Source: Lentisphaerota bacterium (lineage in GTDB: Bacteria > Verrucomicrobiota > Lentisphaeria > Victivallales > Victivallaceae). From it: a DNA stretch of 33,611 bases. Positions 6,852 to 16,797 of the stretch are shown here, one piece after another. The first letter of the stretch is position 1. Each line of letters begins with the position of its first letter. The DNA is taken from positions 1 through 33,611 of the forward strand of contig SUWJ01000027.1 in the NCBI GenBank assembly GCA_015061545.1, written 5' to 3'. The notes beneath the pieces were generated by a model that was not told where the DNA came from, ran no database searches, and was given only the letters and a program-made list of their open reading frames with translations. The translations under genes and the position numbers were made by a program.

Positions 6852-9329
6852 TTACCTGAGTTTGCGGATCGCCTGATTAGATACCCAACCTTCAATATCG
6901 TGCCCGCGCACCAGCGAGTAATCGGCTTGCTGTTCAATGATCTCCAAAGGAGTACCGCCGGGGAGAGAACCGCTTTTGCGTCCATTATGCACCCCGGGGA
7001 AACTGTAAAGTTCGGCATTTTTTGCCACCACCACTCCGCGGCTGTTGCTGTAAAGCGATGAATACAAGCTCAATGCCGCCAGCAGCAGTATCAATATAAA
7101 TCCGCCGCAAATGCCGCCCAGCGACCAGCGCCATGAATCGCTCAAGCGGTGGCGCAAGCTCATTATCAGACAGAATATCACCCAGACCAGCGCCGCCAAC
7201 AGCAGGTAATCGCCCGGGTGCAGCCGATCCCGCCAGGCGGGTAAAATATCTGCAGGGCTGTTGATTTCGCCGGCAACAGGCTGGAAAAATTTCCGCCGCA
7301 TAACGTTGCGGTTCTCAAAGGTTGCCGAGTCCAGCGGATCCGCCAGCGCGGCTGATTCCAGATACCACAATGCCATTTCCTGTTCACCGTTGGCTTCGGC
7401 AATACACCCTAAATTGTAAAGAACATGGGAATCGCTGCCGTTTTCCTGCAAATATTTTTCAAAATAAGCCTTGGCAGCTTTATAGTTGCCCCGGTCGTAG
7501 GCGTGCAAAGCACTCTGCCAATCTTTGACTTCTGCCGAATTACGGTTGATTTTATCCGCCGCGCTCAATTGCCAGTTGGCACCAAGAACAGCTGTCAGCA
7601 GCAGGAGTTTGACCGATTTAAGCAGCACCGAGCGGATCTTTTCCGCATCGGGCAGCGCCGAACGGCGCAATTCAGCAGGCAGATAACTGGCATCGGCACA
7701 GGCTTTAAGCGCTTTGCCCAGTTCAGGATCATGCGCCAATTCTGCAATTTCATTGATCGAAGTTCCCGGCGGCAGCTGCCAGCGGTCACACAAAAACCCA
7801 GTCAATTCTTCTGTTGCCAGCCGGGGCAGATCCTCAGCGGCAGCCGACTTAAGTTCGGCCGCCAGAGTATTGCGCAAACTGCCTGCCCGCTCCCGGCGCA
7901 GCTGAGTTTGATCGACCGAACGGCGGCTGCTGCGCCGTATGGCAGATATTACCAGCCAGATTGCCGGACCTGCCAACAACAGGATCGCCGCCAGCAGCTC
8001 GCGGTTGCGCTGATAGAAACGGGCGCCAACGCTCAGCGGGGATTTTTTGCAGTAAAGCAGCGTGGTACGGGGAGCGCTGAACTCTTCTTTACTTTCATCG
8101 ACCAGAGGTTTGACCGCGCTGCTGTCGGCAACAACTTTGGCAGCGCTGCCGCTGCCTGCCGCGGCAGGGGTAACGGTCAAGGTTTCTTTAAGCGTAATAT
8201 CTTTATAAGTACCTGCCTGCGGGTCGAAATAATAAAATTTAAGATCGGTGTTCACCTTGCCCGCTTCCAGCGGAATAATCACATAACTTATAACACACCC
8301 GCCCCGATTCTGCTGTATCTCGCCGGGATATACCCGACAGTTTTCCAGCGCCAACTCAGGCGGACGCAGCGTTTCCAGCGAACTGTTACCCAGCAGCGTT
8401 ATGTTCAGCGTGATCGGCTCCAGCGCTTTGACACTCCGCGCCGACAACTCCGCACTGCCGGCAAAATTGCCGACCACTCCCAGAAACAACCCGTCGGCAG
8501 GCTTTTCGGGGAGCGGTTCCACCGTAAGCACCCGCGATTGTACCGTAAGTTCACGGGCGACTTGCCGATAACGGGTTCCGCCGAAGAAGACAAAATCGTC
8601 CTCCTCCTGACGCCGATCGGGTATCTGCAACTGGCACAGCACCTTGCCGCTGACCGTCAGCTGCCCTGCCGCCATAGGGCGGAAAGCGGTATCAAAAGTA
8701 ATATTTTCAAACAATTTATCATCCACTACTTCCCTGCCCTGACGGGGACGGGCAAAGTTCGGATTTTCGTTATTGATCTGCCTGAAATCGCGGAAAACCG
8801 ATTTGCCGATATCCAGCACAGGATAAGCAAGATTGAGTCTTATCCGGCGGGGATAGTAAACGCTTACCGACAACGGGATCTCTTCGCCCACATAAATTTT
8901 ATCCCGATTAAGCGGCAGATTTATCCGCGCAAAAATATCTTCCGACCCGACTCCGGCGGCGCTGTCTTTGACCACCGTAAGCGTCAACGCAGTTGTTTCG
9001 ACTATTTTGCTGCCTAACTTAACCTTCAACGGCCCGATGGTATATTTTCCCGGTTCGGGGGCAATATATTCGTAGGAACGGATGCAAGTTTGAGCGCCGT
9101 TGACGATCCTGCGGGATTGTCCGCTTGAGCGGTAAGTGAACTTTTCCAACTGTTGCTGCAGTTCGGGCATCTGTCTGCCGTTATTGATCAGCTGCAGCTG
9201 AAAACTTTCGCCTTCGATGACGGTGGCGGGTTCCAAAGTTGCATAAAAGCTCTTATCGTCGGCAACCACGGCTGCGCCGGCAGCAATCAGCAGCAGCGGC
9301 AGTAATTTTTTTATGGCATTAAAAAACAT
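6852..9329 (-). CDS. BatD-BatE fusion: oxygen-tolerance (BatD) protein with TPR and SH3 domains
   Basis: The first part (about 1-470) is BatD-like: a signal peptide ending near residue 22 (VVADD), several beta-sandwich repeats (the segment around 145-200 has KIYVGEEIPLSVSVYYPRR), a membrane helix at 445-465 and a basic/helical cytoplasmic region. A second hydrophobic stretch at 572-590 ending QLSAAD looks like the leftover signal peptide of a fused BatE. It is followed by TPR helices (603-665; DWQSALHAYDRGNYKAAKAYF and HVLYNLGCIAEANGE), two more helices (707-724, 738-758) and a bacterial SH3 domain (765-825, ending EGWVSNQAIRKLR). At 825 residues it is longer than BatD alone. It starts 1 nt after the batB-batC stop, so the two are co-translated. 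Bat proteins act at the cell envelope; their biochemical role is unclear. Confidence 0.85.
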   Translation of the reverse strand: MFFNAIKKLLPLLLIAAGAAVVADDKSFYATLEPATVIEGESFQLQLINNGRQMPELQQQLEKFTYRSSGQSRRIVNGAQTCIRSYEYIAPEPGKYTIGPLKVKLGSKIVETTALTLTVVKDSAAGVGSEDIFARINLPLNRDKIYVGEEIPLSVSVYYPRRIRLNLAYPVLDIGKSVFRDFRQINNENPNFARPRQGREVVDDKLFENITFDTAFRPMAAGQLTVSGKVLCQLQIPDRRQEEDDFVFFGGTRYRQVARELTVQSRVLTVEPLPEKPADGLFLGVVGNFAGSAELSARSVKALEPITLNITLLGNSSLETLRPPELALENCRVYPGEIQQNRGGCVISYVIIPLEAGKVNTDLKFYYFDPQAGTYKDITLKETLTVTPAAAGSGSAAKVVADSSAVKPLVDESKEEFSAPRTTLLYCKKSPLSVGARFYQRNRELLAAILLLAGPAIWLVISAIRRSSRRSVDQTQLRRERAGSLRNTLAAELKSAAAEDLPRLATEELTGFLCDRWQLPPGTSINEIAELAHDPELGKALKACADASYLPAELRRSALPDAEKIRSVLLKSVKLLLLTAVLGANWQLSAADKINRNSAEVKDWQSALHAYDRGNYKAAKAYFEKYLQENGSDSHVLYNLGCIAEANGEQEMALWYLESAALADPLDSATFENRNVMRRKFFQPVAGEINSPADILPAWRDRLHPGDYLLLAALVWVIFCLIMSLRHRLSDSWRWSLGGICGGFILILLLAALSLYSSLYSNSRGVVVAKNAELYSFPGVHNGRKSGSLPGGTPLEIIEQQADYSLVRGHDIEGWVSNQAIRKLR

Positions 9330-9330
9330 T

Positions 9331-11571
9331 TTACCAATCCTTTTCTACAGGGGCAACGCGGTTGCGCCGCTGTTTTATATTTTCCCGCAACATTTTTTCG
9401 TCCTGTCCCATCAGCTCCAGCAAAGCATCGGTCTGGGCGGCATCCATCTTGTTTTTTTCCTGCTCGCTGCGTTTTTCGGCAGCAGCGGCAGCTTGAGTCT
9501 GCTGGTTATCAGCTTCGGTGGATTTTCCGTCTTGGGGAGTATCTGATTTTGCCTTGGATTTATCGTCTGATTTTTTACTGTCAGACGGTTTTTTCTCCTG
9601 ATTTTCCTTACCGTTAGCTCCCAGCGCCCGCAAGGCTTCTTCCAAATCCTTATCAGCGCCGGAATAATCACCCAGCGACCGCTTTTGAGCGGCCTTTTCT
9701 AGTGATTCAGCGGCTGACTCAGCTTGCTCCTGCAACTGTTTCTGCTGTTGATCTTCGGCAGCATTGCGTAAATTTTCCAACGCTTCGGCAGCCGACTGCA
9801 AAGCCTTGTCCGGATCTTGTGCAGATTGATTCTGCTGCTGTTGATTCTGCTGCTGTTGATTCTGCTGCTGTTGATTCTGCTGCTGTTGATTCTGCTGCTG
9901 TTGATTCTGCTGCTGTTGATTCTGCTGCTGTTGATTCTGCTGCTGTTGATTCTGCTGTTGTTGATTCTGCTGTTGTTGATTCTGCTGTTGTTGTTGATTC
10001 TGCTGGCGGGCTTGCTGAGTTTTTTCCTGAGCTTGCTTTTGCAGTTCTTTAAGTTTCTCCAAAGCCTTCCGAACCTTGTCAACCTCGGCAATATCCTGCA
10101 AAAGCTGTTGCTGGGCAAGTGCAGTTATATCGGCAGCAGATGCTTTCTGCATGGTATTTATGTAGAGTTCTTCGGCGCGTTTGAAAAAATTATCCACTTC
10201 GTCAAGTTTTTTCAACGTTTCATCAATATTGCCGTTATTCTGATTTTTCATGCTTTCAGCAAAGAATTTCCTGCCTTGCGATTGCACCAGCACCCCCAGA
10301 TTATGCAAACCGGCAGTACGGAGCGCTTCAGGAACAGCAGGATTGTTGAGTGTTTCATAAATTGCCGCTGCCTCGTCCAATTTATGTTCCAGCTGCAGCT
10401 GACGGGCTGAGTTGTAGCGCTGAAACCAGTCCGCAGGCAGTTTGCCCGTTGCCTCCGTGGTAATTTTCTCTTCCACGGGCGTCAGCGGCAAACTTTTTTG
10501 GGGTATATCGGCTTCTTCCGCCGACACCCCCATACAGCCGCATAACAGAAACGGCAGCCATACCTGCAAAACCTTGCGGCGGCGGGAGGAAACTTCATCA
10601 GTCAGCATATAAACTGTAAAAGTAAGCAACGCTGCAATCAGAAAAACCATAAAGCGTTCGATCGGCAGCGCCCGCTTGATCCGACGGCCGATATCCTGAT
10701 TTTTACGCTGCAATACCGCATTGATAGCATCCAGATTCGTGTCTGCCGTGTTGCTGTTGATATAGACTCCGCCGGTTGCCACGGCGATTTTGCGCAGCAA
10801 TTCTTCGTTCAGGCGGGTCTTCACCAGATCGCCTGAATTATCGCGCATAAAGTGGGGTTGGTTATCCGCTCCGACCTGAGGGATCAAAGCCGGGATCAGC
10901 GGATCACCCAAACCAATCACCAGCAGTTGGATATTATTTTTGGTCAGTTCGGCAAGTTCCTTTTCGGCGCTGCCGGAAAGTTCTTCACCATCGGTTATTA
11001 AAATGATCTCCCGCGTGACATTTCCGGCGGATTTGAGCGCTTTGATCGCCATTTCCAGCGCCGCAGCCAGATTGGTTCCGCCGATCGGCACCAGATCGCA
11101 TTGCAGTTCGTCGATACATTGTTCCAAACTGACCCGATCGTTGGTCAGCGGACACGCCGGGAAAGCTCTGCCCGCAAATGCCACGATCCCGAAATTCACC
11201 GATGGATTATCTTTTATCAACTTGCGCAGCAGCCATTTGCCGTGTTCAAGGCGCGAAGGCGCCACATCTTCTGCCAGCATACTTTTGGATACGTCAAAAA
11301 CGATCAAAGCATCGCTTTCCGACAAATTGAATTCCAGCGGCCTGGCTCCCCAGCAGGGACGTGCCGCCACAATCGCCAGCAGCAGCAGCGTTGCCGTTAC
11401 CAGCACCCGCCGCCAGAAGCGTTTGGAATACGATACTATCACCTGGGCGCCGCCGTTGATATAACTCCGCAGCAGTTTACGCCGTTTCCAGTCCCCATAG
11501 AACCACCACATCCAAACCGTCAGCAGCAATATGGGCAGCAGCCACAAAAATCTGTAATCTATAAAATCCAT
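9331..11571 (-). CDS. BatB-BatC fusion: membrane VWA protein with TPR and Gln/Asn-rich repeat
   Basis: Residues 1-75 hold two membrane helices as in BatA/BatB. A von Willebrand A domain follows with the metal site DVSKS (93-97), GGTN (164-167) and LITDGEE. A helix at 308-323 ends this part. A second hydrophobic stretch, VWLPFLLCGCMGVSA (337-351), looks like a relic signal peptide of BatC. After it come TPR-like helices (380-515), a pure Gln/Asn repeat (about 522-583), a charged low-complexity region and a C-terminus VAPVEKDW; KDW is a common BatC ending. I place the start at ATG 11571 (MDFIDYRFLW), with GGAG 12 nt upstream; the longer TTG start at 11637 adds a non-family N-terminus. The length is 746 residues. 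It is first in the leftward Bat operon. Confidence 0.87.
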   Translation of the reverse strand: MDFIDYRFLWLLPILLLTVWMWWFYGDWKRRKLLRSYINGGAQVIVSYSKRFWRRVLVTATLLLLAIVAARPCWGARPLEFNLSESDALIVFDVSKSMLAEDVAPSRLEHGKWLLRKLIKDNPSVNFGIVAFAGRAFPACPLTNDRVSLEQCIDELQCDLVPIGGTNLAAALEMAIKALKSAGNVTREIILITDGEELSGSAEKELAELTKNNIQLLVIGLGDPLIPALIPQVGADNQPHFMRDNSGDLVKTRLNEELLRKIAVATGGVYINSNTADTNLDAINAVLQRKNQDIGRRIKRALPIERFMVFLIAALLTFTVYMLTDEVSSRRRKVLQVWLPFLLCGCMGVSAEEADIPQKSLPLTPVEEKITTEATGKLPADWFQRYNSARQLQLEHKLDEAAAIYETLNNPAVPEALRTAGLHNLGVLVQSQGRKFFAESMKNQNNGNIDETLKKLDEVDNFFKRAEELYINTMQKASAADITALAQQQLLQDIAEVDKVRKALEKLKELQKQAQEKTQQARQQNQQQQQNQQQQNQQQQNQQQQNQQQQNQQQQNQQQQNQQQQNQQQQNQQQQNQQQQNQSAQDPDKALQSAAEALENLRNAAEDQQQKQLQEQAESAAESLEKAAQKRSLGDYSGADKDLEEALRALGANGKENQEKKPSDSKKSDDKSKAKSDTPQDGKSTEADNQQTQAAAAAEKRSEQEKNKMDAAQTDALLELMGQDEKMLRENIKQRRNRVAPVEKDW
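9826..10005. repeat. 15-bp in-frame minisatellite coding for QQQNQ repeats
   Basis: Eleven consecutive copies of a 15-bp unit lie at 9826-9990 (plus-strand unit TTGATTCTGCTGCTG). The first eight are identical and the last three differ only by one C-to-T change. They are followed by an extra TTG and a partial copy to 10005. On the coding (minus) strand each unit reads CAG CAG CAG AAT CAA. Identity at silent sites shows recent expansion by slippage or unequal exchange, and the unit length keeps the frame whatever the copy number. Confidence 0.97.
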
Positions 11572-11602
11572 AATCAAGACCAACTCCGTAGATAATTTTG
11601 AA

Positions 11603-11631
11603 ACAATAGCACGGCTTTGACAAAAGCACAA
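11603..11631 (-). promoter_or_regulatory. Putative promoter of the leftward Bat genes
   Basis: On the minus strand TTGTGC (11631-11626), 17 nt, TATTGT (11608-11603), preceded by TG one base upstream of the -10 (extended -10). Transcription would start near 11596, about 25 nt before the start codon. The -35 is a moderate match. Confidence 0.45.
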
Positions 11632-11684
11632 ATTCAAATCTGTTGAAAAATGTGTTTTTTCTGCAAATTACACCCTTTCGACTC

Positions 11685-11712
11685 TTGACAAAAATATTTT
11701 GTTCGCTATTTT
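11685..11712 (+). promoter_or_regulatory. Promoter of the rightward moxR operon
   Basis: Perfect TTGACA (11685-11690), 16 nt, TATTTT (11707-11712). It leaves a leader of about 110 nt before moxR. With the leftward promoter some 55 nt away, both arms of the Bat locus can be driven from one 260-nt control region. Confidence 0.65.
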
Positions 11713-11831
11713 TAATAAAGCGTTGATTCAAGTCCGCCAAAACATTTTCAGGAACAATCACAGATTTGTTGCGGTCTTGATCTGCAACAGAAACATTTGC
11801 GGAAAAAATACCAATCAGGAAGGATAAAAAA

Positions 11832-12857
<1,026 letters not shown>

Positions 12858-12886
12858 TTATTGATCTTGTTCAAAGGTTTCAGGTT

Positions 12887-13774
12887 ATGTTGCAGACCGC
12901 AGAATTGCTGAAAAAAGTCCGCAAACTGGACATTGTGACCCGCCGCAAGGTGGATAATGCCATCGGCGGAGCTTACCACAGTGTTTTCAAAGGCCGCGGC
13001 ATTGAATTCGACGAAGTGCGCGAATACACTTACGAAGACGATGTGCGCGATATCGACTGGAACGTAAGCGCCAGATTGAACGCGCCTTATGTAAAAAAAT
13101 ATGTGGAAGAACGCGAATTGTCGGTTCTGCTGATGGTGGATATTTCCAACTCCATGAACTTTGGTTCTCCCGGCAGCAGCATTATTGAACGCGCCATCGA
13201 AGCCGCTGCGCTGCTGGGACTCAGCGCCATCGGCAATAACGACCGCGTGGGGTTATCGCTGTTCAGCGACCACGTGGAAGAACTCTTTGCGCCCCGCAGC
13301 GGCAGGCACAACAATCTGCGGCTGATCCGCGAACTGGTGGCAACTGCCGAAAGTGAACGCAACGGCAAAACCGATCTGGCGCTGGCATTGCGCAACGCTT
13401 GCAAAATCATGAAAAAACGCGGAGTCATCTTTATTATCAGCGATTTGGCGGATAATTCGCCGGAAGTGGAAAAAGCCTTGAAGATCGCAGGAGCCCGCCA
13501 CGATGTGATCGTGCTGCATTTATACGATCCAGCTGCATGGCAGCTGCCGAACGGATTCTGCAATATTTACGACAGCGAAAGCAATCGTTTTATCCGTTTG
13601 TCAGGTAAACGGGCGCGATTGGATTTTCAGCGCCGCTGCGAAGCGCGGAATCTCGCCCGTCAGGAGATGTGCCGCCGTTCAGGAGTGGAACTTGTACCGA
13701 TGCCGTGCAGCGAAGATATGCTCTCGCTGCTGATGAAATTCTTTCAACACCGCAGAAGACGCAGGAGCTGTTGA
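12887..13774 (+). CDS. DUF58 protein (VWA-like partner of MoxR)
   Basis: A 295-residue DUF58 protein. Its signature runs from GRGIEFDEVREYTYEDDVRDIDWN (quoted in parts: GRGIEFDEVREY, then DVRDIDWN) to SARLNAPYVKKYVEERE, about residues 36-76. A VWA-like fold follows with the metal-site sequence DISNS (85-89) and FIISDLADN. DUF58 genes nearly always follow moxR, and the pair is thought to act with membrane VWA proteins. There is no membrane helix, so it is cytoplasmic. It lies 3 nt before the next gene, in the usual operon order moxR, DUF58, small membrane protein, batA. Confidence 0.93.
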   Translation: MLQTAELLKKVRKLDIVTRRKVDNAIGGAYHSVFKGRGIEFDEVREYTYEDDVRDIDWNVSARLNAPYVKKYVEERELSVLLMVDISNSMNFGSPGSSIIERAIEAAALLGLSAIGNNDRVGLSLFSDHVEELFAPRSGRHNNLRLIRELVATAESERNGKTDLALALRNACKIMKKRGVIFIISDLADNSPEVEKALKIAGARHDVIVLHLYDPAAWQLPNGFCNIYDSESNRFIRLSGKRARLDFQRRCEARNLARQEMCRRSGVELVPMPCSEDMLSLLMKFFQHRRRRRSC

Positions 13775-13777
13775 AAT

Positions 13778-14809
13778 ATGAAAAATAAACTGCTTAAAAG
13801 AGTTATCTATACAGTTGTTCCGCTGCTGCTGATCGTTCTTGCCGCCTTCGGTACAACTGCATTTTTTCAGGCGGCACGCGCCGGCGAAGCAACTGCCCGA
13901 TTGAATAAAAAACTGCCTGAACAAGTCAGTCTGGGCGAAAAAATCAATTTGTTCCTGGCGCTGGATCTGCCATGGGGGCAGGATTTGCAGGAAACGATCT
14001 ATAATCCCGCCGAAGGTTTTATCCCGTGCGGAGAAGCAAGCAGCTCATCAAGCAGCAGCTTCAATCTCAAACATCGCCAAAAAATCATACTTATTCCCAT
14101 AAAAAGCTATCGCACGGGCAAGTTGAATCCGGGCAGCATAACGCTGAAAATCGCCCGTCCGTTTTACGAGGACGGTCCCCGCAGCACTACGCTGAAAGTT
14201 GAGCTGCCCGACATCAATATTGAAGCGCTGAAGATTGCCGACCGCAATGCCTTGCCGCTGGCGGATGAAATGCAAATGCCGCCGCCGGAAAAAAAGGGGT
14301 ATTATCTGGGCGCTGCGGCGATAATCATAATTCTGCTGCTGGCAGTATTCTGCTTGTACCGCAGAAGTTTGCGCAACAGAGTCGCTCCGGTTCTGAAACC
14401 GTGGGAAATCGCACTGCAGGAGTTGGACGAACTGCATAACGAAGCTGTATCGGGCAATAAACCGCTGGTCTGGTGCGTAGCACGCCTCAGCGATATTATC
14501 CGCGATTACCTGAGCAGCCGTTTTAACTGGCCGGTCACCACCCAAACTACGGAAGAATTTTTTGCCTCGCTCAAACGCCGCCGCCTGCCGCTCAATCAAT
14601 CGCAGATACATTATCTGGAAGACTTTATGTCGGCTGCCGACCTGATAAAATTTGCCAATATCAAACCCAGTTGCGAAGATCTGGAAAATGCCATGGAGCG
14701 CGCCCGCGAACTGATTGCCGAAACCGCCGAACACCACAACATGGATAATACAGGAAATAATGCTGATATACAACTCGATCCAAGTCAGATTCAGGAGGTG
14801 AAAAAATGA
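13778..14809 (+). CDS. Two-TM Bat-operon protein, DUF4381-like C-terminal part
   Basis: The protein has a membrane helix at about 9-31, an outside beta-rich region (40-170) with a run of seven Ser residues at 88-94, a second helix at 175-194 and a cytoplasmic helical part. The segment WEIALQELDEL to the C-terminus resembles the DUF4381-type proteins that sit between DUF58 and batA in many Bat operons, though this one is about twice the usual length because of the N-terminal external domain. It starts 3 nt after the DUF58 stop and overlaps batA by 4 nt (ATGA). The likely role is a membrane partner of the MoxR-VWA complex. DUF4381 is my pattern recognition only. Confidence 0.75.
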   Translation: MKNKLLKRVIYTVVPLLLIVLAAFGTTAFFQAARAGEATARLNKKLPEQVSLGEKINLFLALDLPWGQDLQETIYNPAEGFIPCGEASSSSSSSFNLKHRQKIILIPIKSYRTGKLNPGSITLKIARPFYEDGPRSTTLKVELPDINIEALKIADRNALPLADEMQMPPPEKKGYYLGAAAIIIILLLAVFCLYRRSLRNRVAPVLKPWEIALQELDELHNEAVSGNKPLVWCVARLSDIIRDYLSSRFNWPVTTQTTEEFFASLKRRRLPLNQSQIHYLEDFMSAADLIKFANIKPSCEDLENAMERARELIAETAEHHNMDNTGNNADIQLDPSQIQEVKK

Positions 14810-15846
14810 CGCTGTTTGCATACCCTTGGATGCTGCTTGCGCTGCTGCCGGCGGCGGCGTTGATCTATTATATATTTTTCCGTAAAGCTCAAGCAGGGGT
14901 AATATTGCCCGAGCTGGTCAGCTCGCAAAAGACCAGCCGATCGGGTCTGCCGCGGGTCGTTGCGCCGTTATTTTCGGGAATACTCTTGAGTCTGGCGCTG
15001 ATATTGCTGATTCTGGCATCGGCGCGTCCCCGTTTGGGCAACGAAAAAATCATCATGCGCCATAAAGGTATAGATATAATCATGGTGCTCGACCTCTCCG
15101 GCAGCATGGCGGCATACGATGTACCCGAAAATATCGTCGGCGAAAAAAATATTACCGAAGCATTCAACTCCGGCCGTATGAAAAACCGTTTGGAGGTGGC
15201 AAAAGATGAACTCAGCAAATTTATTGCCCGCCGCCCCAATGACCGCATCGGCCTGATCGGGTTTGCCGAATTCGGCTACACGCTCTCGCCGCCGACGTTG
15301 GATCACAGCTGGCTGAGTGATTCGCTGTCAATGCTGGAACCGGGGATCATCGGCGATGCCACCGGAATCGCCAGTCCGCTGGCTTCGGCGATCCGTCGTC
15401 TGGATAAATCCGAAGCCCCGCGGCGGGTGATGGTGCTGTTTACCGACGGCGTAAACAATGTTACCCACCGCCTTACCCCGCTGGAAACAGCAACGCTTGC
15501 CAAAGAAAAAAATATTACGATCTACACCGTAGGTATCGGCGGCAATAATGCCTTTGCGCTGCAGGATTCATTTTTCGGCCGCCAGCTGGTGCGCATAAAC
15601 AGCAACTTCGATGAAAAACTATTGCAGGAAATCGCCGCCGTGACCAACGGCAAATACTTCCGTGCCAACGACGCTCAGGCGCTCAACAGCGTAATGAACG
15701 AAATCAATCAGCTGGAAAAGACCAATTTCGAGCAGCCGCGCTATATAGAATACAGCGAATTTGCCCCCCTGCTGGCAGTAGCGGCAATAATCCTGATCAT
15801 GGGCGCGATGTGGCTGGAAAATACTTATGAGCGCACAGTTCCGTGA
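14806..15846 (+). CDS. batA: BatA, membrane-anchored von Willebrand A protein
   Basis: BatA-type architecture in 346 residues: two N-terminal membrane helices (about 7-25 and 52-72), the RPRLG junction, a VWA domain with metal site DLSGS (Asp96, Ser98, Ser100), DATGIASPLASAI and VMVLFTDGVNN, and a C-terminal helix (about 318-335). An insert of roughly 20 residues (ENIVGEKNITEAFNSGRM) follows the metal site. Its start overlaps the previous stop, so it is translationally coupled. It is the last gene of the rightward Bat arm and converges on the EamA gene 24 nt away. Confidence 0.95.
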   Translation: MTLFAYPWMLLALLPAAALIYYIFFRKAQAGVILPELVSSQKTSRSGLPRVVAPLFSGILLSLALILLILASARPRLGNEKIIMRHKGIDIIMVLDLSGSMAAYDVPENIVGEKNITEAFNSGRMKNRLEVAKDELSKFIARRPNDRIGLIGFAEFGYTLSPPTLDHSWLSDSLSMLEPGIIGDATGIASPLASAIRRLDKSEAPRRVMVLFTDGVNNVTHRLTPLETATLAKEKNITIYTVGIGGNNAFALQDSFFGRQLVRINSNFDEKLLQEIAAVTNGKYFRANDAQALNSVMNEINQLEKTNFEQPRYIEYSEFAPLLAVAAIILIMGAMWLENTYERTVP

Positions 15847-15848
15847 TC

Positions 15849-15885
15849 TGCCGCAATCGGCAATCTGAAATCAGTTCTGCTGATT
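15849..15885. terminator. Paired small stem-loops between batA and the EamA gene
   Basis: TGCCG-CAAT-CGGCA (15849-15862) lies just after the batA stop. AATCAG-TTCTG-CTGATT (15869-15885) overlaps the EamA stop. Neither has a clear T-run. Together they could form weak ends for the two converging transcripts. Confidence 0.35.
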
Positions 15886-16794
15886 ATTGCGCAGCATAAG
15901 CGCCACACCGCCGATGACCAGCAGCATTGCCAGCATAAAACTCAAAGTAATATTTTCTTTCAGCAATATTACCGAGAAACCCGATGCCAGCAATGCCGAT
16001 ATGTAGCCGAAGGAACCCAATGCCCCCGAAGAGAGCACTTTCAGCGCCTTGTACCAGAGCATATTGGCAAAACCGTTGACAAATATGCTCAAATAAAGGA
16101 TCACCAGCCACCCTTTCCAATTCAATTCCGCCAACGCCTGCCAGCTGCCCGACTGCACAAACATAAACGGCAGCAATATGAGCGAAGCCAGCGCAATCGC
16201 CAGGATCGCCGCAGCTCCGCCGCCGTACTGTTGACTTACCCGGGTACCGCAGACCGTATAAGCCGCCCAGCATCCGCCGGAAGCCAGCGCCAGCAAATCG
16301 CCCCAGCAGCTGTGCATACCACCGCCGACAAAACAATCGCCGCCTGAACGGCTCAGCAAAGTCAATCCGATCCCGGCGAAACCGATAAACATTCCGGCAA
16401 TGCGCTGCCATCCGGCTTTTTCGCGCAACAGAAAAAATGCAATTATCACCGTAAAGATCGGCGACGCATTGGCCATCAGCGATGCCCGCGCCGCAGTAGT
16501 TATACTTAATCCCGCCAGCAGCAGATATCCCTCGCCCACGTTGCCCAGCAAAGCCAGCAGCAGCAGCATTTTCCAGTCAAAACGGAGTGCTTCAGTCAGT
16601 TTTTTACCTGAATTGTTCAACACCATAAACGGGATTATAACTGCCGACGAAATCGCCAGCCGCACCCATGTCAGCGGCAACGGCGGCAATTCGCTGTTGC
16701 CGCCCAGCATCAAGAAGCGGCTGACGGGGTAGAAACTTGCCCAGAGTACGGTGGCGGCTAATCCGTAAAGAAAGCCTTTAATGGGAAACTTCAT
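15871..16794 (-). CDS. EamA/DMT-superfamily transporter
   Basis: A 307-residue protein with about ten hydrophobic helices in two EamA halves. The first half includes LPLTWVRLAISSAVI and the conserved-looking SLMANASPIFTVIIAFFLLREK (about 105-128). The second half repeats the pattern with AILAIALASLILLPF and ISALLASGFSVILLKENIT. Members export metabolites such as amino acids or take up small molecules. It starts 3 nt after the M55 peptidase stop and ends the four-gene lrp operon. Being last after a D-aminopeptidase suggests that the substrate is an amino acid or small product, which is an inference. Confidence 0.9.
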   Translation of the reverse strand: MKFPIKGFLYGLAATVLWASFYPVSRFLMLGGNSELPPLPLTWVRLAISSAVIIPFMVLNNSGKKLTEALRFDWKMLLLLALLGNVGEGYLLLAGLSITTAARASLMANASPIFTVIIAFFLLREKAGWQRIAGMFIGFAGIGLTLLSRSGGDCFVGGGMHSCWGDLLALASGGCWAAYTVCGTRVSQQYGGGAAAILAIALASLILLPFMFVQSGSWQALAELNWKGWLVILYLSIFVNGFANMLWYKALKVLSSGALGSFGYISALLASGFSVILLKENITLSFMLAMLLVIGGVALMLRNNQQN

Positions 16795-16797
16795 AAC

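Noticed and set aside
7425..9017. 530-codon open frame antisense to batD-batE
   Set aside because: A shadow of a GC-rich coding strand; the sense strand has clear BatD and TPR features.
9826..10005. CRISPR-like array
   Set aside because: The 15-bp units touch each other with no spacers and lie inside a coding frame.
9702..10410. Plus-strand frames with AVDSA or ILLLL repeats over the 15-bp minisatellite
   Set aside because: These are only other readings of the CAG/AAT repeat; neither has a start signal or non-repetitive domain.
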